DNA from: an uncultured Clostridia bacterium
GTDB taxonomy: Bacteria > Bacillota > Clostridia > TANB77 > CAG-508
Assembly (NCBI GenBank): GCA_934155265.1
Contig: CAKPGU010000004.1
Span: 46,401 to 110,400, forward strand
Reading direction: 5' to 3'
DNA length: 64,000 bases
Shown: piece after piece, positions 1-8,160 of the stretch
Layout of the letters: each line of letters starts with the position of its first letter
Numbering within the stretch: the first letter of the stretch is position 1
The notes under the pieces: generated by a model
The model's input: the letters and a program-made list of their open reading frames with translations, nothing else
What the model was told of the DNA's origin: nothing
Database searches by the model: none
Position numbers and translations under genes: made by a program

Positions 1-471
1 AATTAATGTTAATATTGGCATCTTGAATTGAACTACACCATTAATTTGACTTCCAGATACTACAGGGTCCTCTAGATTATTGGCAATACCTTGTGTATGG
101 AATTCTTTCTTTCCATCTACTTCGTCAATTTTTATTACCCTGTGGGTTATTATCATTCCATTTACACTACCGCTAGCACCAAGATATGTTACATCATCAC
201 CAACTTTTATTTGGTCAACATCTTTTTGTTTTACTAATATAACATCACCTATTAAATACTTCGGAATCATACTGCCTGTTTGTACTCTAAATATTCTATA
301 TCCAAAAAATGATTCTTTATTATTAGTAACTTTTTGCACTACAATTATTATTGATATAAGTACTATTATTACAGCAATTATTTTTACTATAATATTCCAG
401 ATAATCTTCACTATCTTTAATTTACTACCTTTTTTACCACTTGCTTTTTCTTTAGCTTCTTCGTTTTCCAT
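1..471 (-). CDS. SipW/ER-type signal peptidase I, 3' end beyond window
   Basis: Membrane serine protease that would remove signal peptides from exported proteins. The 157 visible residues hold a charged cytosolic start, a hydrophobic segment at about 20-46, the catalytic-serine box QTGSMIPKY (Ser67), and the second-catalytic box IITHRV with His110. His in place of Lys is the mark of the SipW/archaeal/eukaryotic ER class. A later QGIANNLEDPV segment matches the conserved acidic box, although the usual KGD is reduced to QG. The ATG directly follows the TAG stop of the upstream McrC-like gene, so the two are translationally coupled. The C-terminus runs off the left edge. This is the second His-type peptidase of the cluster, which suggests more than one substrate class. 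Confidence 0.85.
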   Translation of the reverse strand, partial: MENEEAKEKASGKKGSKLKIVKIIWNIIVKIIAVIIVLISIIIVVQKVTNNKESFFGYRIFRVQTGSMIPKYLIGDVILVKQKDVDQIKVGDDVTYLGASGSVNGMIITHRVIKIDEVDGKKEFHTQGIANNLEDPVVSGSQINGVVQFKMPILTLI

Positions 472-1596
472 CTATTTTAACCTCACTTCTCTTACTTGTG
501 TCATATATTGAGAAATTACCTCTTTGAATCTATCTTCAATTGGTTTTAGAGAGACTATTTTTCTTGTTTTCATAACTAACAATTTTTCTGTAATCATTTC
601 TTTTAATTCTTTATCTGTCAAATCTGGGTTAAGTTCTATTATTTTTTCTATCAATGCATCGGTTAGTTCTTTTGTCATCTTCTTATCTTCAACAGTTGTT
701 TTTGCTTTTCCTTTTAATGTGTGATCAACATTTGTACTTTTAAATATAGAATGCATTAAAAATATATCTTCATCTATTAATCTCTTTATGATTCCTTTTT
801 CTTCAAATTCACTACTTTCATTTACTGCCTTATCACTTATTTCCATTTGTTCACTTAAGTAATTCCATAGCTTAACTGCATATTGGAAATTTACATTTTT
901 AAGCAATACATTTGTCATTTTTAGTGGTGACTTAACATATGTTGCTTTTTTAGCAACTAAAGTCTGATATACATCAGTCTGTTTTAACATTTTTAAAGAT
1001 TTTTTTATTTCTGCAATTCTTTCTGCTGTTCCATCTGTTTTTTTAATTCCTGTTATCATTTCAGAATTGTACTCAACATTTACATTTATCTTTTCTTTTT
1101 TTAATTTTATAGCAGCTTCATAATTTGCCTTTTGATAATTTTTTCCTTTATATTGATTTGGAGATTGCTTTTCCCTTAAATATATAAAGTCTTCAATTAA
1201 TTTTATAAGTGTATATAAGAATCTATTTTCATATGTTAAAAATGTTTCTTCCTTATAAGCATTCAAAATTTTCTTTGGAATAACTTCTCCACTCTGTTGA
1301 TTATATTGGTCTACAAGGTTAACATTTTTTGATAAATGCTTTACACTTTCTACTGTAACTTTTTTTATTAATTCTATTTTAATAATTTCTTCTTCAGTAA
1401 CAATATTTTTTATTTGTTTAGTTAAAGCTTTTTCTAGATATGGCATTGTAAATTCTACCATTTCAATCCATTCATCATTATCTATTACTCTACTTTTACT
1501 AACATCCATCAATAATTTAGAATCCATTTTTCCAAGAAACTTTATTGAATTATCTTTTTCCATATTTGCTAATTTTAAAATATTTAAGTCAGCCAT
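472..1596 (-). CDS. McrC/DUF2357-like partner protein without an obvious nuclease domain
   Basis: A 374-residue soluble, Lys/Glu-rich helical protein with no signal peptide or membrane segment. A TYENRFLYTLIKLIEDF stretch near residues 120-136, and a later segment of the form SPLKMTNVLLKNVNFQYAVK, resemble the DUF2357 part of McrC/COG1700-type proteins, which pair with McrB-like ATPases. Members of that family usually continue into a PD-(D/E)XK nuclease; I see no such motif, and the protein ends in charged helices. It starts 22 bp after the McrB-like gene, behind a GGAGGAG site, which supports a two-component partnership. The family assignment rests on pattern recognition and genomic pairing; the function here is unknown. 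Confidence 0.5.
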   Translation of the reverse strand: MADLNILKLANMEKDNSIKFLGKMDSKLLMDVSKSRVIDNDEWIEMVEFTMPYLEKALTKQIKNIVTEEEIIKIELIKKVTVESVKHLSKNVNLVDQYNQQSGEVIPKKILNAYKEETFLTYENRFLYTLIKLIEDFIYLREKQSPNQYKGKNYQKANYEAAIKLKKEKINVNVEYNSEMITGIKKTDGTAERIAEIKKSLKMLKQTDVYQTLVAKKATYVKSPLKMTNVLLKNVNFQYAVKLWNYLSEQMEISDKAVNESSEFEEKGIIKRLIDEDIFLMHSIFKSTNVDHTLKGKAKTTVEDKKMTKELTDALIEKIIELNPDLTDKELKEMITEKLLVMKTRKIVSLKPIEDRFKEVISQYMTQVREVRLK

Positions 1597-1618
1597 TTTA
1601 TTACTCCTCCGTTAAGCA

Positions 1619-3181
1619 CTAAGACATCTTCTTAAGTCTTAATAAAAATTCTATGCATTCTGCCATTTTACCTTTTCCAAAGTTCTTATCCAAGAAATCT
1701 ATGTATCCATCAATTTCATCTCTAATTAAAGTTAAGTTCAATCCTTCGAATTTTCTTAATACCTTTTTAGCCATGAAATAATCTACAGCTTCTGTTTCAT
1801 CTCCACCGCAAGCTACATATACTGGTACGAATTTTCTCATGTGTTTTACAATACGGTTACCAAAAGCAACCCTAAAGTGCTTAATTGTATAGTTATCCAT
1901 ATCATCTATTTTCTTTAAAGTACTTGCAGATATTGCGTAATCTACCATTGCTTTTTCAAACAAACCATTTAAATATGAATAATTTACATCTAATGCATCT
2001 ATATCGTCTGGTTCAAATGCAATACCTTTTTCGTTGATATCTATTGGCATAGCTCTATCGTATACCTTATCTGTTACCATGAATGTAGAGTCATCGTTAT
2101 TGATTGTTCCTATATACCATGCATTTGGTGGAATTTGTAATTTTCCTCTTACTAATTTCTTTGGATCTGTTGGCCATGAACTTTGTACAACCTCTATTTT
2201 CCAATCTTTTGTACTATGCATTTCTAGAATTGATAGCATTTCAGCGAAATAATACTCAACACGCGCCAAGTTCATCTCGTCTAGTATTACTGTATATATT
2301 TCATCTGTATATCCAGCTTCATATAAGTATGCTAAGAAGTCTGTTTCATTAAACTTTTTAGTGAACTCGTTTAAGTACCCAAATATATCTGTTCTATCTC
2401 TCCAAGAGGGTTGAACTGAAGCAACACATGATGGGTGCTTTACAAAGTTACCCCAAGCCAATGAAATAGATGTTTTACCAGTACCAGATATACCTTGTAG
2501 AATTACTAATTTTGTTGATGCTATAGCTGATACGAATAATCTTATCATTTTTTCACTATAATACAATTTTAATTTGCTTGCAGCAAAATTTCTAAATCTA
2601 TAACAAAATTCTGGTAATGTAAATGTATTTCCATAATCTTTTTGTTTATATTTTGCATATTCTTGGTCTATTAAAGTAAGCTTAGAAAATCTGCTTTGTT
2701 GATTTGGATCAATTTGCTCTTCATTATTTTCTTGTGATTGTGCTGTTGCAAAAGCTGCTTTATTAGTAGTTGCTACAGCAGGATTTATACCACTTCCATT
2801 TATTCCTAATTCTGGTGTTTTCATTGATAATAATTTTAATTTTTCGTCAACTAATTCTTCAACCTGATTATTTAATGTATCAATTTGTTTTAATAATTGT
2901 TCTTGATCAATTATCTTTTTTCTCCATTTCATATGTCTTTTTAAGAAGAATACTATAATACCAGCAATAGTTCCTATTACTAATACTAAGCAAATAATTG
3001 CAAGACCAGTTAATAACCATTCTGACATTTTAAAATCATTTGCATAATTTTTTATAATGTAATAGTACTGTGGCAAATTGAATATATTAATTATTCCTTT
3101 CCATAATCCTCCAAAAATTTCTCCAAATCCTGAAAAAAACTGATGTAAGAATTCAAATAAAAATCTACCATATGTCTCCAT
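1619..3181 (-). CDS. Membrane-tethered McrB-like AAA+ ATPase
   Basis: A 520-residue NTPase. An amphipathic N-terminus (1-50) is followed by a strong membrane helix (about 57-80), a basic stop-transfer stretch, a coiled-coil-like segment (about 90-118) and a Ala/Gln/Asn-rich linker. The AAA+ domain has Walker A GISGTGKT (230-237), Walker B VILDEMN (298-304) and a GTINNDDSTFMVTDK sensor region (358-372), followed by YDRA. The DEMNLARVEYYFAEML context is characteristic of the McrB branch. McrB proteins normally carry a DNA-recognition N-domain; here it is replaced by a membrane anchor. The gene is flanked by an unknown soluble protein and the McrC-like protein, within a secretion/maturation cluster. 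Start is supported by an AGGAGAG site. Role inferred as remodelling at the membrane, not proven. Confidence 0.8.
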   Translation of the reverse strand: METYGRFLFEFLHQFFSGFGEIFGGLWKGIINIFNLPQYYYIIKNYANDFKMSEWLLTGLAIICLVLVIGTIAGIIVFFLKRHMKWRKKIIDQEQLLKQIDTLNNQVEELVDEKLKLLSMKTPELGINGSGINPAVATTNKAAFATAQSQENNEEQIDPNQQSRFSKLTLIDQEYAKYKQKDYGNTFTLPEFCYRFRNFAASKLKLYYSEKMIRLFVSAIASTKLVILQGISGTGKTSISLAWGNFVKHPSCVASVQPSWRDRTDIFGYLNEFTKKFNETDFLAYLYEAGYTDEIYTVILDEMNLARVEYYFAEMLSILEMHSTKDWKIEVVQSSWPTDPKKLVRGKLQIPPNAWYIGTINNDDSTFMVTDKVYDRAMPIDINEKGIAFEPDDIDALDVNYSYLNGLFEKAMVDYAISASTLKKIDDMDNYTIKHFRVAFGNRIVKHMRKFVPVYVACGGDETEAVDYFMAKKVLRKFEGLNLTLIRDEIDGYIDFLDKNFGKGKMAECIEFLLRLKKMS

Positions 3182-3202
3182 ATTTCTCTCTCCTGTTTCT
3201 TA

Positions 3203-4249
3203 TTATTTATATATTACATTGTCTAATATATCTCTATTGCTCTTTAGCTCTCTGTATAATACTAAATTCTTTGGTGCAATAACTATTTTAAACATTTTTA
3301 ATTTTTCTACATCCTCTATGCTCTTTATAGAATTATCTAATGTTATTACAAAATTATAACCTTTTTTAGTGTATTCCAATACTTTCTTTTGATTTTCCAT
3401 ATAGTCTGAATAATATATATTCAAACGTATTTTTTCTTGTAAAGCTTGATTTTCTATTATTGACAATATACTATCTAATTTTTGTTTTTTCTTTAATAAA
3501 GTACTTGTAAATTCTGCTATATATGTATCTTTAAAGTTTCCATTTATAATATCTCTAAGTGCTACTGCGCTTAGTAATACATATTCTACTTCTAGTTTGT
3601 CTTCTGCAATTATACCTTCTGTATAAACTTTTTCTATTGCAGTTCTACTAAATTGCATTGGCATTTTTATATTATATAATAATTCTGCAAAATATAAATC
3701 ATCTCTCATATCACTATTTTCAAAATTCAATGCAAATTGGTCTGTATCAAATTTATCTAAGAATAAATCTTTTTCCAACATATCACTTTTTACTTCTTTA
3801 TATAGCTTGTCTACTGTATCTTTAGAAGCTTTTACTCCTAAACTTTGCTCTATGTCTTCTGTTACTCTTTCAATTATTTCTTTTATGCTGTCAATTGTTT
3901 TAAAATTTTCAACATTTCTTACATTATCAAAAAATAACATATATGAAAATGCTTGTTTAGTTCCATTTATTGTGTTTAATTTTCTTTGCTTATCATCTAG
4001 AGTTTCAGTCTCTTGCTCACATTTTTTCATTAAAATATCTTCTTTATATTCTAACTCTTCCAATATTCGCAAGTAAAAAGCCCTTGCTGGCTTTTCTGAA
4101 TTTTGAATATTATAATATCTGGCGTTTACATAAGTTTTTAAAAATTCACTTACAATTTGTTCATCATAATATTGAACTAATATTGCTCTCATATATTTTT
4201 TTATTTTTCGCTCTGTAAAATTTAAATATGTATCAACTAAATTCTTCAT
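3203..4249 (-). CDS. Uncharacterised soluble protein, third partner of the AAA+ pair
   Basis: I do not recognise this 348-residue protein. It is mostly predicted helix, charged, without signal peptide or membrane segment. A long charged stretch from about residue 75 to 165 (Glu/Lys/Asp-rich) may be coiled coil. The last 70 residues look alpha/beta (KGYNFVITLDNS, then FKIVIAPKNLVLY), possibly a small degenerate barrel-like fold; I found no catalytic motif. It begins 9 bp after the stop of the TasA-like gene and ends 21 bp before the McrB-like gene, so it is co-transcribed with both. Its fixed place between secreted protein and ATPase suggests an adaptor role, as inference only. Confidence 0.7.
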   Translation of the reverse strand: MKNLVDTYLNFTERKIKKYMRAILVQYYDEQIVSEFLKTYVNARYYNIQNSEKPARAFYLRILEELEYKEDILMKKCEQETETLDDKQRKLNTINGTKQAFSYMLFFDNVRNVENFKTIDSIKEIIERVTEDIEQSLGVKASKDTVDKLYKEVKSDMLEKDLFLDKFDTDQFALNFENSDMRDDLYFAELLYNIKMPMQFSRTAIEKVYTEGIIAEDKLEVEYVLLSAVALRDIINGNFKDTYIAEFTSTLLKKKQKLDSILSIIENQALQEKIRLNIYYSDYMENQKKVLEYTKKGYNFVITLDNSIKSIEDVEKLKMFKIVIAPKNLVLYRELKSNRDILDNVIYK

Positions 4250-4258
4250 GTTTTACCT

Positions 4259-4831
4259 CTATTCTTCTACTATTTGTTTTGCCGTTAAATCCAATTTTAT
4301 ATATTCAACTAAATCTGCATATTCAAGGTTAGTATTATTAGACTTTGGAAATTTAACTTTTATTACAAATTCATCAGTAATATCTGTTCCTTGTCTCATT
4401 ACTAAATCATTATCATCTGTGTCTAATGTGATTTTTCTAGTGTATGTTCCATCAGAATCTCTAACCAATTCTTGCTTAGCTCTACAAGTACTACCATTTT
4501 TAGTTATCTGATATTCTAATGGCAAATTAGTTGTTGTAGTTAACACTATATTATAGCTTAAATCTGTTTCTGCTTTTTTGTTATTAATAAAATTTGATAC
4601 ATTAAATGTATAATCATATGTTGTATCTGCAGGATAAATATTATCTATTAATATCTCATTTGATTCAAATGTATTGTCTACAATCATAAAAGCAACATCA
4701 ACATCTTTTTCAGAAGTTGCATTAGTCTCGTATCTTGCTAATGTGTTTCTAATTAAAATAATTGCTCCTATAATAATAGCTATTAAAAGTAATATTATTA
4801 AAAATTTTCGTAATCTCTTTTTATTCAACAT
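4259..4831 (-). CDS. TasA/CalY-like secreted or membrane-anchored protein
   Basis: A 190-residue protein with a basic N-terminus, a hydrophobic helix at about 10-27, then LIRNTLARYETNATSE, the kind of sequence found at the SipW-dependent signal region of TasA/CalY-like matrix proteins. The rest is beta-rich, matching a single jelly-roll-like domain. I chose ATG at 4831, not the GTG/ATG pair at 4840/4837, because an AGGTGA site sits five bases before it; the gene overlaps the end of the signal peptidase gene by 11 bp. It is therefore coupled to the peptidase that most likely processes it. Lone Cys near residue 115. Assigned by N-terminal pattern and neighbourhood. Confidence 0.65.
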   Translation of the reverse strand: MLNKKRLRKFLIILLLIAIIIGAIILIRNTLARYETNATSEKDVDVAFMIVDNTFESNEILIDNIYPADTTYDYTFNVSNFINNKKAETDLSYNIVLTTTTNLPLEYQITKNGSTCRAKQELVRDSDGTYTRKITLDTDDNDLVMRQGTDITDEFVIKVKFPKSNNTNLEYADLVEYIKLDLTAKQIVEE

Positions 4832-5333
4832 TTTCATCACCTGTTTTTTCTTTGTATAAAACTAATACTATAAGTAAAATAATGGTAATGCAAATTGGTA
4901 CTATTACTTGCATATCTGAAAATACTTTTTTCCATACTTCTACATTATTAAAAATATAGACTACTTTTCCTATTACCATGTCTTTTTCTATTGGATCATC
5001 TTCTGTGTTGTTATTATCTCCTTTGGCAATAATAGTATTTCCATCAATTTTCTTTATTCTATGTGTTATAATTGCATTTCCACTTTTATATGTTATAATA
5101 TCTTTTTCATTTAACGTATTTTCGCCTAATTTTACAATTACAATGTCACCTTTTTCAATTGTTTTAGACATACTTCCAGTTTCTGTACTAAAAATAGAAT
5201 ATCCAAATATATTTACATATTCCTTGTGTTGAATACTAACTTGAACAAATCCCCATATTACAATAATAGCAATAATACTTAATAAAATTATTATTATATC
5301 TGTTATTATTTTAGCTAGATTTGTTCGTTTCAT
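4821..5333 (-). CDS. sipW: SipW/ER-type signal peptidase I
   Basis: A complete 170-residue signal peptidase: N-terminal membrane helix (about 10-31), serine box TETGSMSKTIEKGD with Ser54, IITHRIKKI with His91 in place of the bacterial Lys, AKGDNNNTEDDP (GD box and acidic residues, 104-114), and a C-terminal membrane helix (about 140-160). The Ser-His type is that of Bacillus SipW, which processes TasA and TapA, and of archaeal and ER peptidases. It lies between two TasA-like genes, overlapping the upstream one by 23 bp and the downstream one by 11 bp. This is the classic arrangement of a dedicated peptidase with its substrates. The symbol is by family resemblance. Confidence 0.9.
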   Translation of the reverse strand: MKRTNLAKIITDIIIILLSIIAIIVIWGFVQVSIQHKEYVNIFGYSIFSTETGSMSKTIEKGDIVIVKLGENTLNEKDIITYKSGNAIITHRIKKIDGNTIIAKGDNNNTEDDPIEKDMVIGKVVYIFNNVEVWKKVFSDMQVIVPICITIILLIVLVLYKEKTGDENVE

Positions 5334-5991
5334 TATTTATCCCTTCTCCTGTATATTGTTTTAGATTTATCTCTAATGGTATTTTTATTTTAACATTTTC
5401 AGTATTTCCTAATATTGAATCGATTTCATCGTTCTCATCAGAATTTATCCATTCAAAATATACTTTAATATGATTAATATATTTATCATTTATTTTTTCA
5501 ATTGGAATAAGTGCAGTTTCTGTTTCTTCTCCCATTTGAGCTGTTTCATTAGTTACTTTTTCTTCTTCACCATCTTTTTGAAAATAGTTTTCTATTTTTA
5601 CTAATTTCATTGATGGAGCCACACTTTGCGAATTATCATCACCAACTTTTATAGTTGCTAATGATAACTTTATACTAAGTGTATATAGAATAGATACATC
5701 TGTATCTGATGGATCTATTGCAATTTCAAAACAAGCTTGTCCTCCTGGGGCAATTTTCCCGTTTTTTATCAATTGAGAATCTATATATGTCAAATTATTT
5801 TCTGACATATCAAATGTTAAATTCTCTCCACCTGAAGATATATCTACTCCATTTACTTTTATTGACCATATACCTAATAAGTTGGCATATTCACCTTGTA
5901 ATTCTTCTTTATATAATGCGTACATATTGGCTATTTGAAAAAAAGATATAATTAACATTATTAATAATAAAATTGTTAATAATTTTTTCAT
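5311..5991 (-). CDS. TasA-like SipW-dependent secreted protein
   Basis: A 226-residue protein. A hydrophobic signal region (3-24) is followed by MYALYKEELQGEYANLLGIW and a SIKVNG strand. A KIAPGGQACFEI segment follows, then ILYTLSIKLSL. The PGG-x-x-x-F-x-I-x-I-D pattern recurs in TasA/camelysin-type matrix proteins. No LPXTG motif or C-terminal membrane helix. The ATG immediately follows the TAA of the upstream pseudo-peptidase gene, with AGGAAG as the ribosome site inside that gene's end. Probable substrate of the SipW-type peptidase encoded directly downstream. Family-level call is by pattern; whether it polymerises into fibres is unknown. Confidence 0.7.
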   Translation of the reverse strand: MKKLLTILLLIMLIISFFQIANMYALYKEELQGEYANLLGIWSIKVNGVDISSGGENLTFDMSENNLTYIDSQLIKNGKIAPGGQACFEIAIDPSDTDVSILYTLSIKLSLATIKVGDDNSQSVAPSMKLVKIENYFQKDGEEEKVTNETAQMGEETETALIPIEKINDKYINHIKVYFEWINSDENDEIDSILGNTENVKIKIPLEINLKQYTGEGINNETNKSS

Positions 5992-6705
5992 TTATTCTTC
6001 CTTTACATCTTTTTGATTTTCTGCATTATCTTCTTCTACTACTTCGCTTTCAACTTCTTTTGGTTCAGCTACTTTCTTTGGAGCTGCTTTTCTTGTTGTA
6101 GTTGTTTTTGTTGCTGTCTTAGTTGTTGTTGATTTTTTAGCTGTAGTTGTAGAAGCTTTTGATGTTGTCTTTGCTGTCTTATTACCTTTTGTTCCTCCAC
6201 CATATTTTAATTCCATTGCTAATTCAAATGCTTCTTGTAAGAATAGCAATAATGATACTATAACGATGCAGAATAAGTATCCCCATTTTGATTCTAATAG
6301 GCTTAATAAATATCCCCATCCGCTAATAACTACTGTATCATCAGCTTTTCCTATAAAATAATCACTTGCGTAGTTTTCTTCTTCTGTTGTGCTATATACA
6401 AGATGTCTTCCTTGTTGAATTTTCTTATCCAATTTAGCAGTTATAACTTCATATTCTTGACTGCTAAGAACCTTGTACATGAACATCTCGTCCCCTTCTT
6501 GTAAATTCTTGTCACTTGTGTGTTTAATTAACAATATAGATCCTTGTTTGTACTCTGGTTCTAACGAATCGTCTTTTACAATATATACTGTATATCCACC
6601 AATTTCGCTACAATTATAATCATTATATGATAACAATAATACTGTAACTGTTATTGCTATTATTGAATATACTACGAATAATATCGTTCCTAGCGTTCTC
6701 TTCAT
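5992..6705 (-). CDS. Signal-peptidase-like protein with degenerate active site and Lys/Thr/Ala tail
   Basis: A 237-residue protein with the layout of a SipW-type peptidase: N-terminal helix (7-27), KDDSLEPEYKQGS with the serine (Ser47) kept, and a second membrane helix (about 142-156). The box that should read I-T-H-R reads ITAKL (Ala90, Lys91), and the KGD/acidic box is replaced by STTEEEN, so the catalytic His is lost. Lys91 could in principle act as base, but it lies one position off. After the second helix comes a low-complexity Lys/Thr/Ala tail (about 172-215) ending in a Glu-rich segment, presumably cytosolic. I prefer ATG 6705 over GTG 6723 because GGGAG lies eight bases upstream. Could be a scaffold or chaperone for the active enzyme. 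Confidence 0.7.
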   Translation of the reverse strand: MKRTLGTILFVVYSIIAITVTVLLLSYNDYNCSEIGGYTVYIVKDDSLEPEYKQGSILLIKHTSDKNLQEGDEMFMYKVLSSQEYEVITAKLDKKIQQGRHLVYSTTEEENYASDYFIGKADDTVVISGWGYLLSLLESKWGYLFCIVIVSLLLFLQEAFELAMELKYGGGTKGNKTAKTTSKASTTTAKKSTTTKTATKTTTTRKAAPKKVAEPKEVESEVVEEDNAENQKDVKEE

Positions 6706-6741
6706 ATATTTTCTCCCTTTCACTTTTGTTTCTCTAATTAA

Positions 6742-7176
6742 TTATTGCATTTTTTCTAATTTGATTTGTTTTGTTCCTGTTAAATCTCCCTTATATATTA
6801 CACTTATGTTATGTTGTTCTCCTACATCTAAATTAGAAATTGTTGTATATCCCATTTGTCCTAATACATTCTCTTTGTCTCCAATAAGAATTGTATTAAA
6901 TACTTCTTTTTCTACTTTTTGAGAAGTTGTATTGGTTACTGTCATTGTTATCATTGTTTCATTATTATCTTTTAGATATTCCATATATATATTTGAAACT
7001 TCCATTCCACTATATGTTGTTTTTGGTAATGCTATTACTTGATTATCTTCTTCTGTTGGTGTACTTGGTTTATTATTTTTTCTTACTTGTACAACAATAA
7101 GAATTATTGCAATTACCACTATTACTGCTATTAATGCTGTAATCAACATTTTTTTACCTTTTCTTACCTTCTTCAT
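6742..7176 (-). CDS. Membrane-anchored FxLYD-like extracellular protein
   Basis: A 144-residue protein with a basic N-terminus, a single hydrophobic helix (about 10-30), a Pro/Thr/Glu linker (36-46) and a compact beta domain. The domain carries a MTVTNTTSQKVEKEV segment and ends in ISVIYKGDL, resembling FxLYD-type small Ig-like domains of Gram-positive surface proteins. First gene behind its own promoter (7204-7232), with a strong GGAGG site. It may head an operon running to the left edge of the window. Specific function not recognisable. Confidence 0.65.
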   Translation of the reverse strand: MKKVRKGKKMLITALIAVIVVIAIILIVVQVRKNNKPSTPTEEDNQVIALPKTTYSGMEVSNIYMEYLKDNNETMITMTVTNTTSQKVEKEVFNTILIGDKENVLGQMGYTTISNLDVGEQHNISVIYKGDLTGTKQIKLEKMQ

Positions 7177-7203
7177 CTTTTTCCTCCTTTTTCTCTATTA
7201 TAA

Positions 7204-7232
7204 TTTATACCATATCTATTTTTAAAAGTCTA
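7204..7232 (-). promoter_or_regulatory. Sigma-A-type promoter for the accessory operon
   Basis: Read on the minus strand: -35 TAGACT (7227-7232), a 17-bp spacer and -10 TATAAA (7204-7209), with TG two bases before the -10 and a second TATAAT just after it. It lies 28 bp upstream of the FxLYD-like gene and would allow the 7176-to-1 cluster to be transcribed independently of the giant gene. Confidence 0.55.
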
Positions 7233-7253
7233 TACTTTTTTTAATAAATTTTT

Positions 7254-8105
7254 TTAGATAATTACATCAATTTCACTCGAAGCCTCACCGTTTGGGTACT
7301 TGTAGCTTTGAGTCTTATCTACCTTGTAAAATTTTACATATTTTGTAGATTCTGCTTCCATTTTAAATGTTATCTTTTTTATGTATTTATTACCATTTAT
7401 TGTAGTTGTTTCTGAACTTATATTGTTCTTATAAATTTCATCATTTAAATCTAATCTCAACTTTGTTGGATCAAATTCTAATGTCGTTTGTGTTGCACTT
7501 TCACTTATATTTTTTAATTTTAAAAGTGCATATTCACTATTTTCTGAATCTTCTATTTCATATGAATTTCCAAGTAATTGTACTACTTTTAATGTAATTT
7601 CACATGAAATTTCTTTTACATATGGTACCTCTGTTTTTGCTTTTATTTTTATTTTTACTGTTTCACCTTTATTTATTTGAACTAAAGGTGTTACATATAT
7701 CGCAACATTGCTTGTATTAGTTGTTTTATATATAATTCCATCTTGAGAAGTTGGGCCATCCTCTGAACCTATTGTACATTTTATCTTATCAGATTGAACC
7801 GCTTCACATGAAATTGAATATTGTAAATCATAATCTAATTTCATAAGTTTATTTTCATAACTATATAAAGCTACATTTATTTCGTAAGTATCAAGTCCTC
7901 CCCAATTCTCGTAAGTATAAGTTTGACCACCTAGGGTCAACAAATTACTTGTAAAATAAAATTGTTTAGACCTAAAATATGCTTCTCTTATATTGTTATA
8001 AAAATATCTACCAAAAACAGTTATATTTATCAATAAAACAATAAGAAATATGGTTATACCAACTTTTACTTTATTTAGTTTTCTACGTTTCTCCATCTTT
8101 TGCAT
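7254..8105 (-). CDS. Signal-anchored beta-rich envelope protein, TasA-cluster type
   Basis: A 283-residue protein with a basic start, a membrane helix (about 14-31), then FGRYFYNNIREAYFRSKQFY and FTSNLL. This R-S-K-x-F-Y-F-x-S motif after the signal helix recurs, to my knowledge, in Clostridia envelope proteins found near SipW-type peptidases. The rest is beta-rich, with an NTSNVAIYVTPL segment and four Cys residues, and resembles two stacked Ig-like domains. It is the first gene after the 8531-codon gene, 55 bp downstream, behind a GC-rich hairpin. Likely exported and processed by the SipW-type peptidase encoded nearby. Function unknown. Confidence 0.6.
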   Translation of the reverse strand: MQKMEKRRKLNKVKVGITIFLIVLLINITVFGRYFYNNIREAYFRSKQFYFTSNLLTLGGQTYTYENWGGLDTYEINVALYSYENKLMKLDYDLQYSISCEAVQSDKIKCTIGSEDGPTSQDGIIYKTTNTSNVAIYVTPLVQINKGETVKIKIKAKTEVPYVKEISCEITLKVVQLLGNSYEIEDSENSEYALLKLKNISESATQTTLEFDPTKLRLDLNDEIYKNNISSETTTINGNKYIKKITFKMEAESTKYVKFYKVDKTQSYKYPNGEASSEIDVII

Positions 8106-8129
8106 TCAATCCTCTCTTTTATTATTACT

Positions 8130-8154
8130 TTGGGCACGAGGTCTTCGTGCCCAA
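8130..8154 (-). terminator. GC-rich hairpin behind the 8531-codon gene
   Basis: Perfect 10-bp stem (8130-8139 with 8145-8154) and 5-nt loop, starting six bases after the giant gene's stop. On the minus strand it is followed by an A-rich run, not a U-tract, so it may be a weak terminator, an mRNA-end stabiliser or a processing site. Its GC content is far above the surroundings. Confidence 0.5.
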
Positions 8155-8160
8155 GTATTT

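Noticed and set aside
80..511. 143-codon hydrophobic plus-strand frame at the left edge
   Set aside because: Antisense to the signal peptidase gene, whose minus-strand frame has clear catalytic motifs and a ribosome site context.
472..3181. Ordinary McrBC restriction system
   Set aside because: There is no visible nuclease motif, no DNA-recognition domain and a membrane anchor on the ATPase, and the genes are embedded among secretion genes.
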